Below are positions 33,341 through 43,000 of a stretch of 64,000 nt of DNA, piece by piece. The notes under the pieces were generated by a model. The model was not told where the DNA came from. It searched no databases and was given only the letters and a program-made list of their open reading frames with translations. Location of the stretch: contig NZ_KL543999.1 in NCBI RefSeq assembly GCF_000711955.1, forward strand, positions 225,666-289,665, read 5' to 3'. The DNA comes from Nevskia soli DSM 19509 (GTDB taxonomy: Bacteria; Pseudomonadota; Gammaproteobacteria; Nevskiales; Nevskiaceae). The position numbers and the translations under genes are program-made. Within the stretch, counting starts at the first letter, position 1, and every line of letters starts with the position of its first letter.

Positions 33341-34282
33341 ATGGAGCTGATCCGCGGCCTGCACAATCTGGCGCCTCGCCATCGCGGCTGCGTGGTTTCG
33401 ATCGGCAATTTCGACGGCCTGCACCTGGGCCACCAGGCCTTGATCGGGCGTCTGCTGGCCTTATCGAAGGAGCATGGCTTGCCGTCGACGGTAATGGTGT
33501 TCGAGCCGACACCGCGTGAGTTCTTCTCGCCGGATACGGCGCCGCCGCGCATTACCGGGTTTCGCGGCAAGCTGCGCCTGCTGCAGCGGGCTGGCATCGA
33601 CCGGGTGCTGTTGCTGCGCTTCGATCGCCGCTTGGCCAATCTGGAAGCGGCGGATTTCGTGCAGCGGATCCTGGTGGACGGACTCGGCGCGCGGGCGGTG
33701 GTGGTCGGCGACGATTTCCGCTTCGGGCACAAGCGCGGCGGCGATGTGGCGCTGCTGGAGCGGATGGGTGCCGCCGCTGGATTCAGTGTGGACGGGCTGG
33801 GCTGCGTGAAGGCGGGTGAATTGCGTTACAGCTCCACCGCGGTGCGCAACGCGTTGGCCCTGCCGGACCTGGCCCAGGCGGAGCATCTGTTGGGGCGGCG
33901 TTACCGGGTGATCGGGCGGGTACGCCGCGGCCTGCAGCTGGGCCGCAAGCTGGGCATGCCGACGGCGAATCTGATGATGCGGCACAAGCCGGCGCTGGCC
34001 CACGGCGTCTACGCGGTGAAGGCCTACTGGCCGGGCTGCCCCGAAGGCGCGCCCGGCGTGGCGAGCCTGGGGGTGCGGCCGACGCTGGGCATGACGGCCT
34101 GCCTGCTGGAAACGCATGTATTCGGCGGCCCGCTGGAGCTGTACGGTGTGGAGATGGAAATCGAGCTGTGGGCGTATCTGCGCCCGCAGCTGCGCTTCGA
34201 CTCGCTCGACGCGCTGGCGGCGCAGATGCAGGCCGACGGCGAGGAAGCGCGCAAATTTTTGGCTGTTCATAACGGATCGTGA
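33341..34282 (+). CDS. ribF: Bifunctional riboflavin kinase/FAD synthetase RibF
   Basis: Makes FMN from riboflavin, then FAD. The 313-residue protein has the N-terminal nucleotidyltransferase domain (VVSIGNFDGLHLGHQALIG, VVVGDDFRFGHKRGGD, YSSTAVRNAL). The C-terminal riboflavin kinase domain contains GRKLGMPTANL and VYAV. The stop lies one base ahead of the GTG start of ileS. FAD supplied here serves flavoenzymes such as NirB. Confidence 0.97.
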   Translation: MELIRGLHNLAPRHRGCVVSIGNFDGLHLGHQALIGRLLALSKEHGLPSTVMVFEPTPREFFSPDTAPPRITGFRGKLRLLQRAGIDRVLLLRFDRRLANLEAADFVQRILVDGLGARAVVVGDDFRFGHKRGGDVALLERMGAAAGFSVDGLGCVKAGELRYSSTAVRNALALPDLAQAEHLLGRRYRVIGRVRRGLQLGRKLGMPTANLMMRHKPALAHGVYAVKAYWPGCPEGAPGVASLGVRPTLGMTACLLETHVFGGPLELYGVEMEIELWAYLRPQLRFDSLDALAAQMQADGEEARKFLAVHNGS

Positions 34283-34283
34283 T

Positions 34284-37166
34284 GTGAACGACGAAGCGAA
34301 GACCAAGGACGAGGCGGTCGACTACAAGAAGACCCTCAACCTGCCGCAGACGGCATTCCCGATGCAGGCCAACCTGGCGCAGCGCGAGCCGCAGATGCTG
34401 GCGCGCTGGGAGTCCGAGAAGCTGTACGAGCAGGTGCAGGCGGCCAGCCGCGGGCGCAAGCTGTACTGGTTCGTCGACGGGCCGCCGTATGCCAATGGCG
34501 ACATTCACCTGGGCCATGCGGTCAATAAGACGCTGAAGGACATGGTGGTGAAGGCGGCGCGCCTGGATGGCCACGATGCGGCCTTCGTGCCCGGCTGGGA
34601 CTGCCACGGCCTGCCGATCGAGCTGCAGGTGGAAAAGAAATTCGGCAAGGTGGGGCAGAAGCTCGACGCCGCCGCGTTCCGCGCCAAATGCCGTGAATAC
34701 GCGCTGGAGCAGATCGATCGCCAGCGCAAGGATTTCAAGCGCCTGGGCGTGCTGGCCGACTGGGACAAGCCGTACCTGACGATGCAGCCGGCCTACGAGG
34801 CCGAGCAGCTGCGGGTGCTGGCGCGCATCGTCGAGAACGGGCATGTGGTGCGCGGCTTCAAGCCGGTGCACTGGTGCCTGGATTGCGGCTCCTCGCTGGC
34901 CGAGGCCGAGGTGGAGTACCAGGACAAGCAGTCGCTGGCGATCGACGTGCGCTTCATGGCGGTCGATCCCGCGGAGCTTTCAAAGCGCTTTGGTTTGAGT
35001 GACGCGGTGCCCGCGGGCCTGGTGATCTGGACCACCACGCCGTGGACGCTGCCGGCGAACCAGGCGATCAGTGCGAATCCCGAGCTGGACTACGTTCTGG
35101 CGGAGATGGGGGAATTCGGGCGCCTGGTTTTGGCCGAAGGGCTGCTGGAAGCGGCCGCGCAGCGTTATGGCGTGAGCCCGAAAATCCTCGGCCGGGCCAA
35201 GGGCGCGGCGCTGGAGGGATTGAAGGCGCAGCATCCGTTTGCCGGGCGGCAGGTGCCGGTGATCCTGGGCGATCATGTGACGCTCGATGCCGGTACCGGA
35301 CTGGTACACACTGCGCCGGCGCACGGCGTGGACGACTACGTGGTGGGCAAGAAGTACGGCCTGCCGGTGGACAATCCCGTCGCCTCCGACGGCAAGTTCG
35401 TCGACGGCACGCCGGTGGTGGCGGGCCTGCACGTGCGCAAGGCCGAGGAGCCGATCATCGAGGCCCTGCGCGGCAGCGGCGCGCTGGTGCATCTGGCGAA
35501 GATCACGCACAGCTACCCGCATTGCTGGCGCCACAAGACGCCGCTGATCTTCCGCGCCACGCCGCAGTGGTTCGTGTCGATGGACGAGAAGGGCTTGCGC
35601 GCGCGGACGGTGGAAGAGATCGGCCGTACCCGCTGGATTCCCGGCTGGGGCGAGGAGCGCATCCGCGAGATGGTGGCGGGGCGCCCGGACTGGTGCATCT
35701 CGCGCCAGCGTTTCTGGGGCGTGCCGCTGGCCGTGTTCGTGCACCGGCAGACGCAGACCCTGCATCCGCAGACGCCGGCGCTGCTGCAGCGCGTGGCCGC
35801 CAAGGTGGAGCAGGAAGGCCTGGAAGCCTGGTTCGGTTCCAGCGTGAGCGACTGGCTGGACGCGGACGCGGGCGAGTACGACAAGTGCCCGGATACGCTG
35901 GACGTGTGGTTCGATTCCGGCTCGGCGCACCAGTGCGCCTTCGTGTCGACCAATCCACAGGCCCTGGGCCCGGATGGCCTGGCGCCGCAGGCGGACATGT
36001 ACCTGGAGGGCTCGGACCAGCATCGCGGCTGGTTCCAGTCGAGCCTGCTGACCTCGGTGGCGATGCGCGGGCGGGCGCCTTACAAGGCGGTGCTGACCCA
36101 CGGCTTCACCGTGGACGAGCAGGGCCGCAAGATGTCGAAGTCGATGGGCAACGGCATCGAACCGCAACAGATCTCCAAGACGCTGGGCGCGGACGTGCTG
36201 CGGCTGTGGGTCTCGGCCAGCGACTACAGCGGCGAGATCACGCTGTCCGACAACCTGCTCAAGCGTATCGCCGATGCCTACCGGCGCATCCGCAATACGG
36301 CGCGTTTCCTGTTGAGCAACCTCGACGGTTTCGAGCCGGCGCGCGATGCGGTGCCGGTGGAGCAGATGGTGGCGCTCGATGTGTGGGCGCTGGACAGTGC
36401 GCGCAAGCTGCAGGACGAGATCGCGGTGGCGTATCGCGATGCGCAGTTCCATCAGGTTTACCAGAAGCTGCACAACTACTGCGTGGTCGACCTGGGCGGC
36501 CTGTACCTGGATGTGCTGAAGGACCGCCTGTACACCATGCCGGCGCGGAGCCTGGCGCGACGTTCCGCGCAGACGGCGATGTATCACATCGTCGAGGCGC
36601 TGGTGCGCTGGATCGCGCCGATCCTGTCGTTCACCGCGGACGAGATCTGGCGGCTGCTGCCCGGCGAGCGCGCGGCGGCCGGCGCGTCGGTGTTCGCGCA
36701 GACCTGGCATGTGTTCCCGGAGATGGCTGCGGCGCCGGCGGTGGCGGACGCACACTGGCCGCAGCTGCTGGCGGTGCGCGAGGCGGTGAAGAAGGTGCTG
36801 GAGGATTTGCGCGGGCGGGAATTGATCGGCTCGGCGCTGGATGCCGAACTGACCCTGTACGCTGACGGGCAGGTCTACGAGGCGCTGGCGGCGGTCGGAT
36901 CGGAATTGCGCTTCTGGTTCATCACCTCGGATGCCCGGGTGGCGCCGCTGGCGCAGAAGGCCGCGGATGCCGTGGAAGTGCAGCTGGATACGGCGGGTTC
37001 CGCCGGCGAGGTGGTATGGATCGCGGCGCAGGCGACCACGGCGGAGAAGTGCGGCCGTTGCTGGCAGCGGCGGCCGGACGTCGGCCAGCATGCCGGGCAC
37101 GCCCAGCTGTGCGGGCGTTGTGTCGAAAACATCTCGGGCGCCGGTGAGCGGCGCCTGTACATCTAG
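34284..37166 (+). CDS. ileS: Isoleucyl-tRNA synthetase IleS
   Basis: A 960-residue class I aminoacyl-tRNA synthetase. The HIGH-type motif is in PYANGDIHLGHAVNKTLKD, KMSKS appears as GRKMSKSMGN, and the C-terminal zinc site is built from CGRCW and LCGRC. The editing domain is complete. The start is assigned to GTG 34284, one base after the ribF stop. Upstream in-frame sequence belongs to ribF in another frame, and the first in-frame ATG (MQANLAQ) would cut away conserved residues. Confidence 0.95.
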   Translation: MNDEAKTKDEAVDYKKTLNLPQTAFPMQANLAQREPQMLARWESEKLYEQVQAASRGRKLYWFVDGPPYANGDIHLGHAVNKTLKDMVVKAARLDGHDAAFVPGWDCHGLPIELQVEKKFGKVGQKLDAAAFRAKCREYALEQIDRQRKDFKRLGVLADWDKPYLTMQPAYEAEQLRVLARIVENGHVVRGFKPVHWCLDCGSSLAEAEVEYQDKQSLAIDVRFMAVDPAELSKRFGLSDAVPAGLVIWTTTPWTLPANQAISANPELDYVLAEMGEFGRLVLAEGLLEAAAQRYGVSPKILGRAKGAALEGLKAQHPFAGRQVPVILGDHVTLDAGTGLVHTAPAHGVDDYVVGKKYGLPVDNPVASDGKFVDGTPVVAGLHVRKAEEPIIEALRGSGALVHLAKITHSYPHCWRHKTPLIFRATPQWFVSMDEKGLRARTVEEIGRTRWIPGWGEERIREMVAGRPDWCISRQRFWGVPLAVFVHRQTQTLHPQTPALLQRVAAKVEQEGLEAWFGSSVSDWLDADAGEYDKCPDTLDVWFDSGSAHQCAFVSTNPQALGPDGLAPQADMYLEGSDQHRGWFQSSLLTSVAMRGRAPYKAVLTHGFTVDEQGRKMSKSMGNGIEPQQISKTLGADVLRLWVSASDYSGEITLSDNLLKRIADAYRRIRNTARFLLSNLDGFEPARDAVPVEQMVALDVWALDSARKLQDEIAVAYRDAQFHQVYQKLHNYCVVDLGGLYLDVLKDRLYTMPARSLARRSAQTAMYHIVEALVRWIAPILSFTADEIWRLLPGERAAAGASVFAQTWHVFPEMAAAPAVADAHWPQLLAVREAVKKVLEDLRGRELIGSALDAELTLYADGQVYEALAAVGSELRFWFITSDARVAPLAQKAADAVEVQLDTAGSAGEVVWIAAQATTAEKCGRCWQRRPDVGQHAGHAQLCGRCVENISGAGERRLYI

Positions 37167-37177
37167 GAACGATCGAA

Positions 37178-37678
37178 ATGCGTTCGAACAATATTCACTG
37201 GCTGTGGCTGTCCGCCGGGGTGATTCTGGCCGATCAGTTGAGCAAGCTGGTGGTGGTGCGCAAGCTGGCCTATCTGCAGGAGGTGCCGCTGTTGCCGCAC
37301 CTCAATTTCAAGCATATGCAGAATACCGGTGCGGCGTTTTCGATGTTCAACACCGCCCCCGCAGCCGTGTTCATCCTGCTTTGCGCGGTGGTCAGCGTGG
37401 CGATCCTGATCTGGCTGCGGCGGCATCCGCACGACCAGACGCTGGTGGCGGCGGCTTTCACCCTGATCCTGGGCGGGGCGCTGGGCAATGCGACCGACCG
37501 GGCCATGCGCGGTTCGGTGGTCGACTTCATCGACTTCTATGTGGGTAACTGGCACTTCGCCGCGTTCAACCTGGCGGATAGCGCTATTACGCTGGGGGCC
37601 GGCTTGCTGATTCTGGATATGTTGCTGGAGCAGTTCCGCGGCCGTAAGGCGGCGCCTGGACCCGGTAACGCGGGGTAG
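37178..37678 (+). CDS. lspA: Lipoprotein signal peptidase LspA
   Basis: A 166-residue aspartic peptidase with four membrane segments that cleaves the signal peptide of diacylglyceryl-prolipoproteins. The catalytic aspartates lie in GNATDRAMRGSVVDFIDF and FNLADSAI, and QNTGAAFSMF is the conserved region. It starts 11 bp after ileS. In Pseudomonas aeruginosa fkpB and ispH follow lspA, but here the next genes are pilins on the other strand. Confidence 0.97.
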   Translation: MRSNNIHWLWLSAGVILADQLSKLVVVRKLAYLQEVPLLPHLNFKHMQNTGAAFSMFNTAPAAVFILLCAVVSVAILIWLRRHPHDQTLVAAAFTLILGGALGNATDRAMRGSVVDFIDFYVGNWHFAAFNLADSAITLGAGLLILDMLLEQFRGRKAAPGPGNAG

Positions 37679-37712
37679 GAAGCAGGTTGGCCGGGAAAAT
37701 GGTGGGCGACCG

Positions 37713-38240
37713 TTACTTTTTTTCCCAACAGGCCGCTTCGCCCTGCAGGCCGGTGGCGCCAACCTGGCCGGTGGAAGCGAGGCTGAGGGTACCGCAGCCC
37801 GCTTCCTTGACCTGTTCGTTCACGGGTTCGGCGGTGATCAGGTAGTAGGCGCCGGTATCGCTCGGGCCGCCAGCGGCTGAGGACGGTGCGCCCAGGGGGG
37901 CGCCCAGCTTGACGCTGACGCGGTAAATCGAATCCCGGGTGGCGCTTGCGGCGATGGCGCCATCCTTGGTCAGGTAGATTGCCGAGAGGGCCGAGTCCAC
38001 CGGATAGCCGAGCTGGCTCAGTGTGGCGTAGGTCTTGTGTTCCGCGAACCACTGCGATTCCTGGTGCGCAATCTGCTTCAGGGAGGCCTGCGCGATCGTC
38101 AGCTTGCCCTGCCTGCCGTATTTGAGGAAAGCCGGTAGCCCGAAGGCAGCGAGCAGGGCGAGAATCACCAGCACGATGAGTATTTCGGTCAAGGTGAAGC
38201 CGCGCAGCCGGGAATACCGTCTAGCCTGGTGCAAATTCAT
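37713..38240 (-). CDS. PilE-like type IV pilin
   Basis: A 175-residue pilin with a prepilin leader ending RLRG, followed by FTLTEILIVLVILALLAAFGLPAFLKYGRQ. Gly-1 and Glu5 are present, so PilD can process it. The globular domain resembles PilE minor pilins (ATRDSIYRVSV, paired cysteines near the end). It is the last of four PilE-like genes after pilY1. The final codons run on a poly-A template (EKK). Confidence 0.9.
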   Translation of the reverse strand: MNLHQARRYSRLRGFTLTEILIVLVILALLAAFGLPAFLKYGRQGKLTIAQASLKQIAHQESQWFAEHKTYATLSQLGYPVDSALSAIYLTKDGAIAASATRDSIYRVSVKLGAPLGAPSSAAGGPSDTGAYYLITAEPVNEQVKEAGCGTLSLASTGQVGATGLQGEAACWEKK

Positions 38241-38306
38241 TGTGAAATCCCTGAGAGCCTACTTTGTGGAGCATAGGCTATACCAGCCGCAGCCGGAAAG
38301 CGCGGG

Positions 38307-38861
38307 TCAGGGACGGCGGTGCACCTTTGGCGCGGGTCCCCAGCATTTTTCAACGCTGGCGCTCCCGCTTACGCCTTTTTGTCCCGACGAACTCAGGCAC
38401 AGCCGCGCGCACTGGATGTCGATGCGCTGGGTCTGGATCGGCTCGGCCACCAGGATGAAGCCAGTCTGTGCATCGTCGGCGACCAGGCCGCAGCTCTGCG
38501 CGGATGGTTCAGTCGGATAGGACAGGCTGATGCGATAGATGGAGTTGATGTTGGCGCTGCCGCCGACATTGCCGTCGGAGGAGACATAGACGGCCGGTGT
38601 CTCATAGCCCAGGCTTTCCAGCGTCAGCAGGCGTACCGCGGGATGGAGTGCCTGCCACTCGCCGTAATGCAGGGATGCCTCCATCAGCACGTTTTTGGCG
38701 AGCTTGCTGTGCTCGCGGATGGTGTAGTCGCGGTACGCCGGCAGCAGGGTGGCCGTCAGGATTCCGGCGAGCAGGAACAGGATGAGCAGGGTCAGCGGGG
38801 CGGATTCGCCGGCGAAGCGGCGGCGAAAGCGTCCGTGGAATATGGGGGGGCGCTGAGCCAT
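38307..38861 (-). CDS. Pilin-like protein with degenerate prepilin cleavage region
   Basis: A 184-residue pilin-like protein. The basic N-terminus (HGRFRRRFAG) is followed by ESAPLTLLILFLLAGILTAT. A Gly precedes the hydrophobic helix, but the usual Phe1 and Glu5 are missing: Glu is at +1 and Pro at +4. The C-terminal domain still resembles its neighbours (INSIYRISLSY, two late Cys). It may not be assembled normally, may be processed differently, or may be decaying. ATG 38861 is the first convincing start. Confidence 0.75.
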   Translation of the reverse strand: MAQRPPIFHGRFRRRFAGESAPLTLLILFLLAGILTATLLPAYRDYTIREHSKLAKNVLMEASLHYGEWQALHPAVRLLTLESLGYETPAVYVSSDGNVGGSANINSIYRISLSYPTEPSAQSCGLVADDAQTGFILVAEPIQTQRIDIQCARLCLSSSGQKGVSGSASVEKCWGPAPKVHRRP

Positions 38862-38987
38862 GCTATGGATCGCTTGGTTCCATATTGATCGGTTTCTTGG
38901 CCCTTGCAATCGATGTTGAGCGGCGATCCCTGGGGCTGGTAGCCCGCTGCTCCGACCCCGAATCCCACGCGCTTCGATACGAACTGA

Positions 38988-38993
38988 TTATAC
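38988..38993 (-). promoter_or_regulatory. Possible -10 for the two distal pilin genes
   Basis: TATAAT reads on the minus strand here, within CGTATAATCAG, in the 224-bp gap between two pilin genes. The -35 candidate is poor (CGACGC). It would give a leader of about 120 nt before the gene at 38861. Confidence 0.4.
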
Positions 38994-39085
38994 GTGGTTG
39001 CCCGCGGGCCGCGTCGAACAGGTGCCGGGGACCGTGAGGAGGTTCGCGGAGGTCGCCGAGTTGCCTGATTGCTGTTCTGGTCGCG

Positions 39086-39577
39086 TTATTTATCCCAGCA
39101 ACTACTGGGATCCACCGTGGTGCCGCTGGAATTCTGGGCCTGTTTGAGGCCGGTGGCGTTGAGAATCAGGGTCTTGCAGGCTGCATCCCGCGTTGCCTGG
39201 ACTCCCTGTGCGACCGCCTGGAACGCGTACGCAGTGGCGCTGGCCGTCGGCGTCGAAGCAAAGGAAATCTGGTAAATGCTGCCCGATGCGCTGGTGGAGG
39301 CGGTCCCGCCTTGATCGATATAGAACGATGGCGGCGTCGTCGTGCTGGTAATGCCATTGAGCGCGACGAAATCGACCGCATAGCCTGTGGCCGGGTTCTG
39401 CAGCGCCTGCAATTCCTGTTTGGCCGCGAGGCTCATCAACGCTGTTTTGGCCACACTACGGTTGGCGCGTGTGATGTACTTTCTATAAACGTCGAAGCCA
39501 ATGCGCGCCAGAATGGCGGCGATGAGCACGGCGACCAGCAGTTCGATCAGGGTGAAGCCCGAAGATTTATTTCTCAT
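39086..39577 (-). CDS. PilE-like type IV pilin
   Basis: A 163-residue pilin with a short leader MRNKSSG and the mature N-terminus FTLIELLVAVLIAAILARIG, with Gly-1 and Glu5 intact. The globular domain is Ser/Thr-rich and ends with a cysteine-containing loop (PSSCWDK). It overlaps the preceding pilin gene by one base, so the two are coupled. Placement after pilY1 fits a PilE-type minor pilin that links the initiation complex to the major pilin. Confidence 0.92.
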   Translation of the reverse strand: MRNKSSGFTLIELLVAVLIAAILARIGFDVYRKYITRANRSVAKTALMSLAAKQELQALQNPATGYAVDFVALNGITSTTTPPSFYIDQGGTASTSASGSIYQISFASTPTASATAYAFQAVAQGVQATRDAACKTLILNATGLKQAQNSSGTTVDPSSCWDK

Positions 39578-40083
39578 TACTGCCCCGGCTGGAAAATCCA
39601 GCCCTCCAGCGTTACGCCGCCCGGAGTGACGTGCTGTTTATGGTAGATGTCGGTGCTGGCCGCGGTGCTGCGCGGGTCCACGCTGAGCAGCAGTGCGCCG
39701 TCCCTGGCCTGGGCTCCTACACCCGTTGCGGTCAATTTATAGCAATTGGGGCAATTGGCGATCGCGGTATTGGGCAGCACAAGCGCGACGGTATAGAGCG
39801 TGCTGTTGCCTTCCGCCACCGGACAGTTGCCTGAGTCGTAGCCGATCTGGGAGAGCTGCGGATAGCCGGTACTGCCGCTGGCAGTGGTTCCGGCATTGCG
39901 GGAGTAGTAGTCCTCCATCCGTTTTTGCAATTCGATCAGACAGGCGACGCCGTTCTGCCGGTTGTTCTTGAGGGTGTATTTGCGAAAACTGCGCACCGCG
40001 ATGGCCGAAAGTATGGAGATGATCAGCACCACAATCACCAATTCTTTGAAGGTGTATCCCTTCTGCGCAGAGACGGAGTTCAT
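39577..40083 (-). CDS. pilE: PilE-like type IV pilin next to pilY1
   Basis: A 168-residue pilin with leader MNSVSAQKG and mature N-terminus YTFKELVIVVLIISILSAIA, so Glu5 is present and Phe1 is replaced by Tyr. Cysteine pairs include CPNCY. It is directly after pilY1, the position of pilE in Pseudomonas aeruginosa if pilY2 is absent. The start codon overlaps the pilY1 stop within ATGATGA; ATG 40086 is also possible. Confidence 0.88.
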   Translation of the reverse strand: MNSVSAQKGYTFKELVIVVLIISILSAIAVRSFRKYTLKNNRQNGVACLIELQKRMEDYYSRNAGTTASGSTGYPQLSQIGYDSGNCPVAEGNSTLYTVALVLPNTAIANCPNCYKLTATGVGAQARDGALLLSVDPRSTAASTDIYHKQHVTPGGVTLEGWIFQPGQ

Positions 40084-43000
40084 CATGGCCCCGTATTCGG
40101 GTGCGTTTGACGCCAGTCGACTTCTCCCGGGCTGATCGACGTGGCGACAGACGCATTGGTGGTGACGATCGAGCCGGTAGAGGTCTGAGTCACCACCGTG
40201 ACCTGGCCGCTGGCGTTGCCGTTGACGTGAAGCGCAGGTTCGGCACCCAGCCCGACGCCCAAGGACATGAAGTTGACGTAGTAGGTTGAAGTCGAGTTTT
40301 TCCCCAGGGCCGGATTGGTTGGATTGGCGAGGCCGGTAAGGTAATTGCCGGCGAATAGCGATGCCAGTCCTGTACCCAGGCACAAGCTGGTATTTGGCGT
40401 AAATGCCGAAGCGAATAAGCTGCCGCCGAGCACCGACGTGGAGCTCAGCACACGTTGCGCACCGTCTACCGTGTCGGTGGATGGGAAGGTGGTCAACAGT
40501 ATCTTCCAGCCGTGTGCCGTTTGCACTGCCGATTCGAGCTGGGACTCGTTGGTGATGGAGCTGGCAAGCCCACTTATGGTCCCGGTGCCGACGGCTACCT
40601 GGCCGCTGGTCACATCGAGCAGTCCGGTCGTGGTGGAATTGCCGAAGGTGGATGCCGTGGTGCCGCCTTGATCGATCACGCCGAACAGATACTGCTGGGC
40701 GCTGGAGCCGAGGTCGGGAGAGACATAGAGTCGTCCGGTACCGTCATAGACCCATTTGTTGCCCTTGAGGTCGGTGGTGACCGAAGGCGGCTGCAATACC
40801 GGAGCAACTGGATTGGTCAGGCTGGAGATGAGCCAATTGCTCGGCGTCGCCGATTGCAGGGTGTCGATCTTGAGAAGCTGACCGGTCGGACTCGCTGCGG
40901 TGCCGCCGGCGATGCCCACATAGGCGGCATCGGCGATGAAATCCAGATTCCAATCGACCGAAACCGGGTCGCCGGTGAAGGCGCTTGCGGCGGCGGTTCC
41001 CACGCCGCCATTGGTCGAGCTGGCGGCGCTGCCGAAATCGAACACCTGGCTCGACGTCACCGATGCCGTGGTGCCGCTTTGCGCCAGGTTATAGACGAAC
41101 AACTTGGCGTTCTGTGAACTGGTTGCGTTTACCAGCACCGGCGTACTGGACTCCGGTGTAGGTCCGCTGCCCACAAGGAAATACCACTTATCGGTGGTCG
41201 GGACCGAAGTGGTGGAATTATTGAGCGCGCTGAACGATATCGCGGTGGGGCCGGAGGTGGTGTAGCCCATGGTATTGGCACCGAGCGGCGTGGTGCCCGT
41301 CACCTCGCCCAGTACGGTAGGCGGCGCTTCCGGATTGGTCACATCGAGGACCACGTAGGCCGAGTGCGTCTTGATCGTGGTGGCCGCCCCGGTCTTCGAG
41401 CAGGTAATGCCGGTGAAGCTGGTGAACTGGGATTGCAGGGCTGCGGACGTGCCGGAGGTGCAGGCGGGCAAACTCAGGTCGCCCCCGCCGAAGCGCATGC
41501 CCACCACCAGGATCGTGCCCCAGCCATAAGGGTGGCAGTTCTGCGAGGTTGCGGTGACCGAGGGGGTGCAGTCTGCAGTACCAGCGAAGACGTGCGCATC
41601 GAAGGCCCGCGGCGTGCCATCGAAGTAGAACACGTGCTTGTTGTTGGTGTAGGTGGCGTCGGCCAGCCAGGTCAGATGCGGCAGCAGGTTGAACGGCACG
41701 TAAGCCCACAGTTCGCTGCCCAGGGCGTGGGTGGTTTCGCTGTGAATGCCGGTGGTTTCGAATTTCTTCAGGCTGGAGTTGTAGAAGCCGGCGTTGAACG
41801 CATGCAACATGCCGTCATTGGCGCCGACGTAGACCACATTGCGCCGCCTCTGGAAATCGGAGCGGAATGCGCCGTAGGTCGCATCGTTGTAGAGCAGATC
41901 GAAGGCTTCCGCGGGCGTGCCGACCACGGTCGGCGTCGAGTTGACGATGTCGCCCAGGGGATAAGTGTACTGGGTGTTGCTGCGGTTCTTGGCGCTGGCG
42001 TAAATGATGGTGCGGCTGCGCAGCCCAGCCTGGTCCTTGCCCCGGATGTAGTTCACCAGGCTTGTGGTGGACGCGGTATCGGGGACGTTCAGAATGCCGT
42101 AGTAGACATTGCTCGATCCGGTGAAAGAACCCGGCACGAAATCCACCTGCTCACCCGTGCCGACCAAGCCATCCAGGTTCTTGTCGATATAAGTGAAAAT
42201 ATAGCGGCCGCTTCCGGGACCGGCGGCGGTGCTATAGGTGCGCTGAGTGGTTTCCGCGCCGTTATTTTGCGCCGCCAGCACGTCGCGGGCATTCCACAGG
42301 CTGTTCAGGTTGTCGAGCGTATCGACCGCGGTGAGTGTGCAGGTGCCGCTGCCGCTGGGGTCGCAGTTGTAGCGCTGAATCTTGGTGGTATTGCTGACCG
42401 TATCGAACACCAGTTTGACCGCGGGATTGGTGGTGAAGTCGGACTCAGTCAGGGTTGCCGTGTTGGTGCTGGTGTCCTCGCGCAGATTGCCCGCGCTATC
42501 GACAAACATGGCCTGCAGTTCGCCCAGCCAGTAGGCGGTGTTGTTGCTGGTGTCGGTCTTGGTCGGGATGTACAGCGCCTGGTAGGTGGCGCCGTCGCCC
42601 TGACGCTGATTCGCCACCACGGCTGCCGCGGTGCCTGAGCCGGTGCTGGCGGAAAGTGCGTCGAACACTTTCTTCAGCTGCGTCAGCAGCAGACCCGGGT
42701 TGTGCACCGGGAAATAGTTGTCGGGCAACCCGGGCCCGGACACGCCGGTGCTCCAGTCGGTGGCCACGCCACTCGACGGCATGGGGTTGGTAGCCGTCCT
42801 GAGATAGGAGAAGCCGCCGTACTTCGCGGCGTAGAACAGCGGGTTCTGCAATGTATTGACGGCATTGGTGCCGTTACCGCTGATCTTCATGATTTGCGGC
42901 TTTGACCAGCCGGTGGGGCGGGCCACGGCGAGGAGGTTCGCATTGCCGGCGCTGCCGGGCCGCAGGAACAGACGTTGCGCGCCCTCGGTGCTGCTGCTGT

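Noticed and set aside
34980..37100. 706-codon minus-strand frame opposite ileS
   Set aside because: Shadow of a highly conserved gene, with no start signal or family.
37718..37725. T-run after lspA as a terminator
   Set aside because: The run encodes the last lysines of the pilin gene on the other strand, and no convincing stem precedes it.
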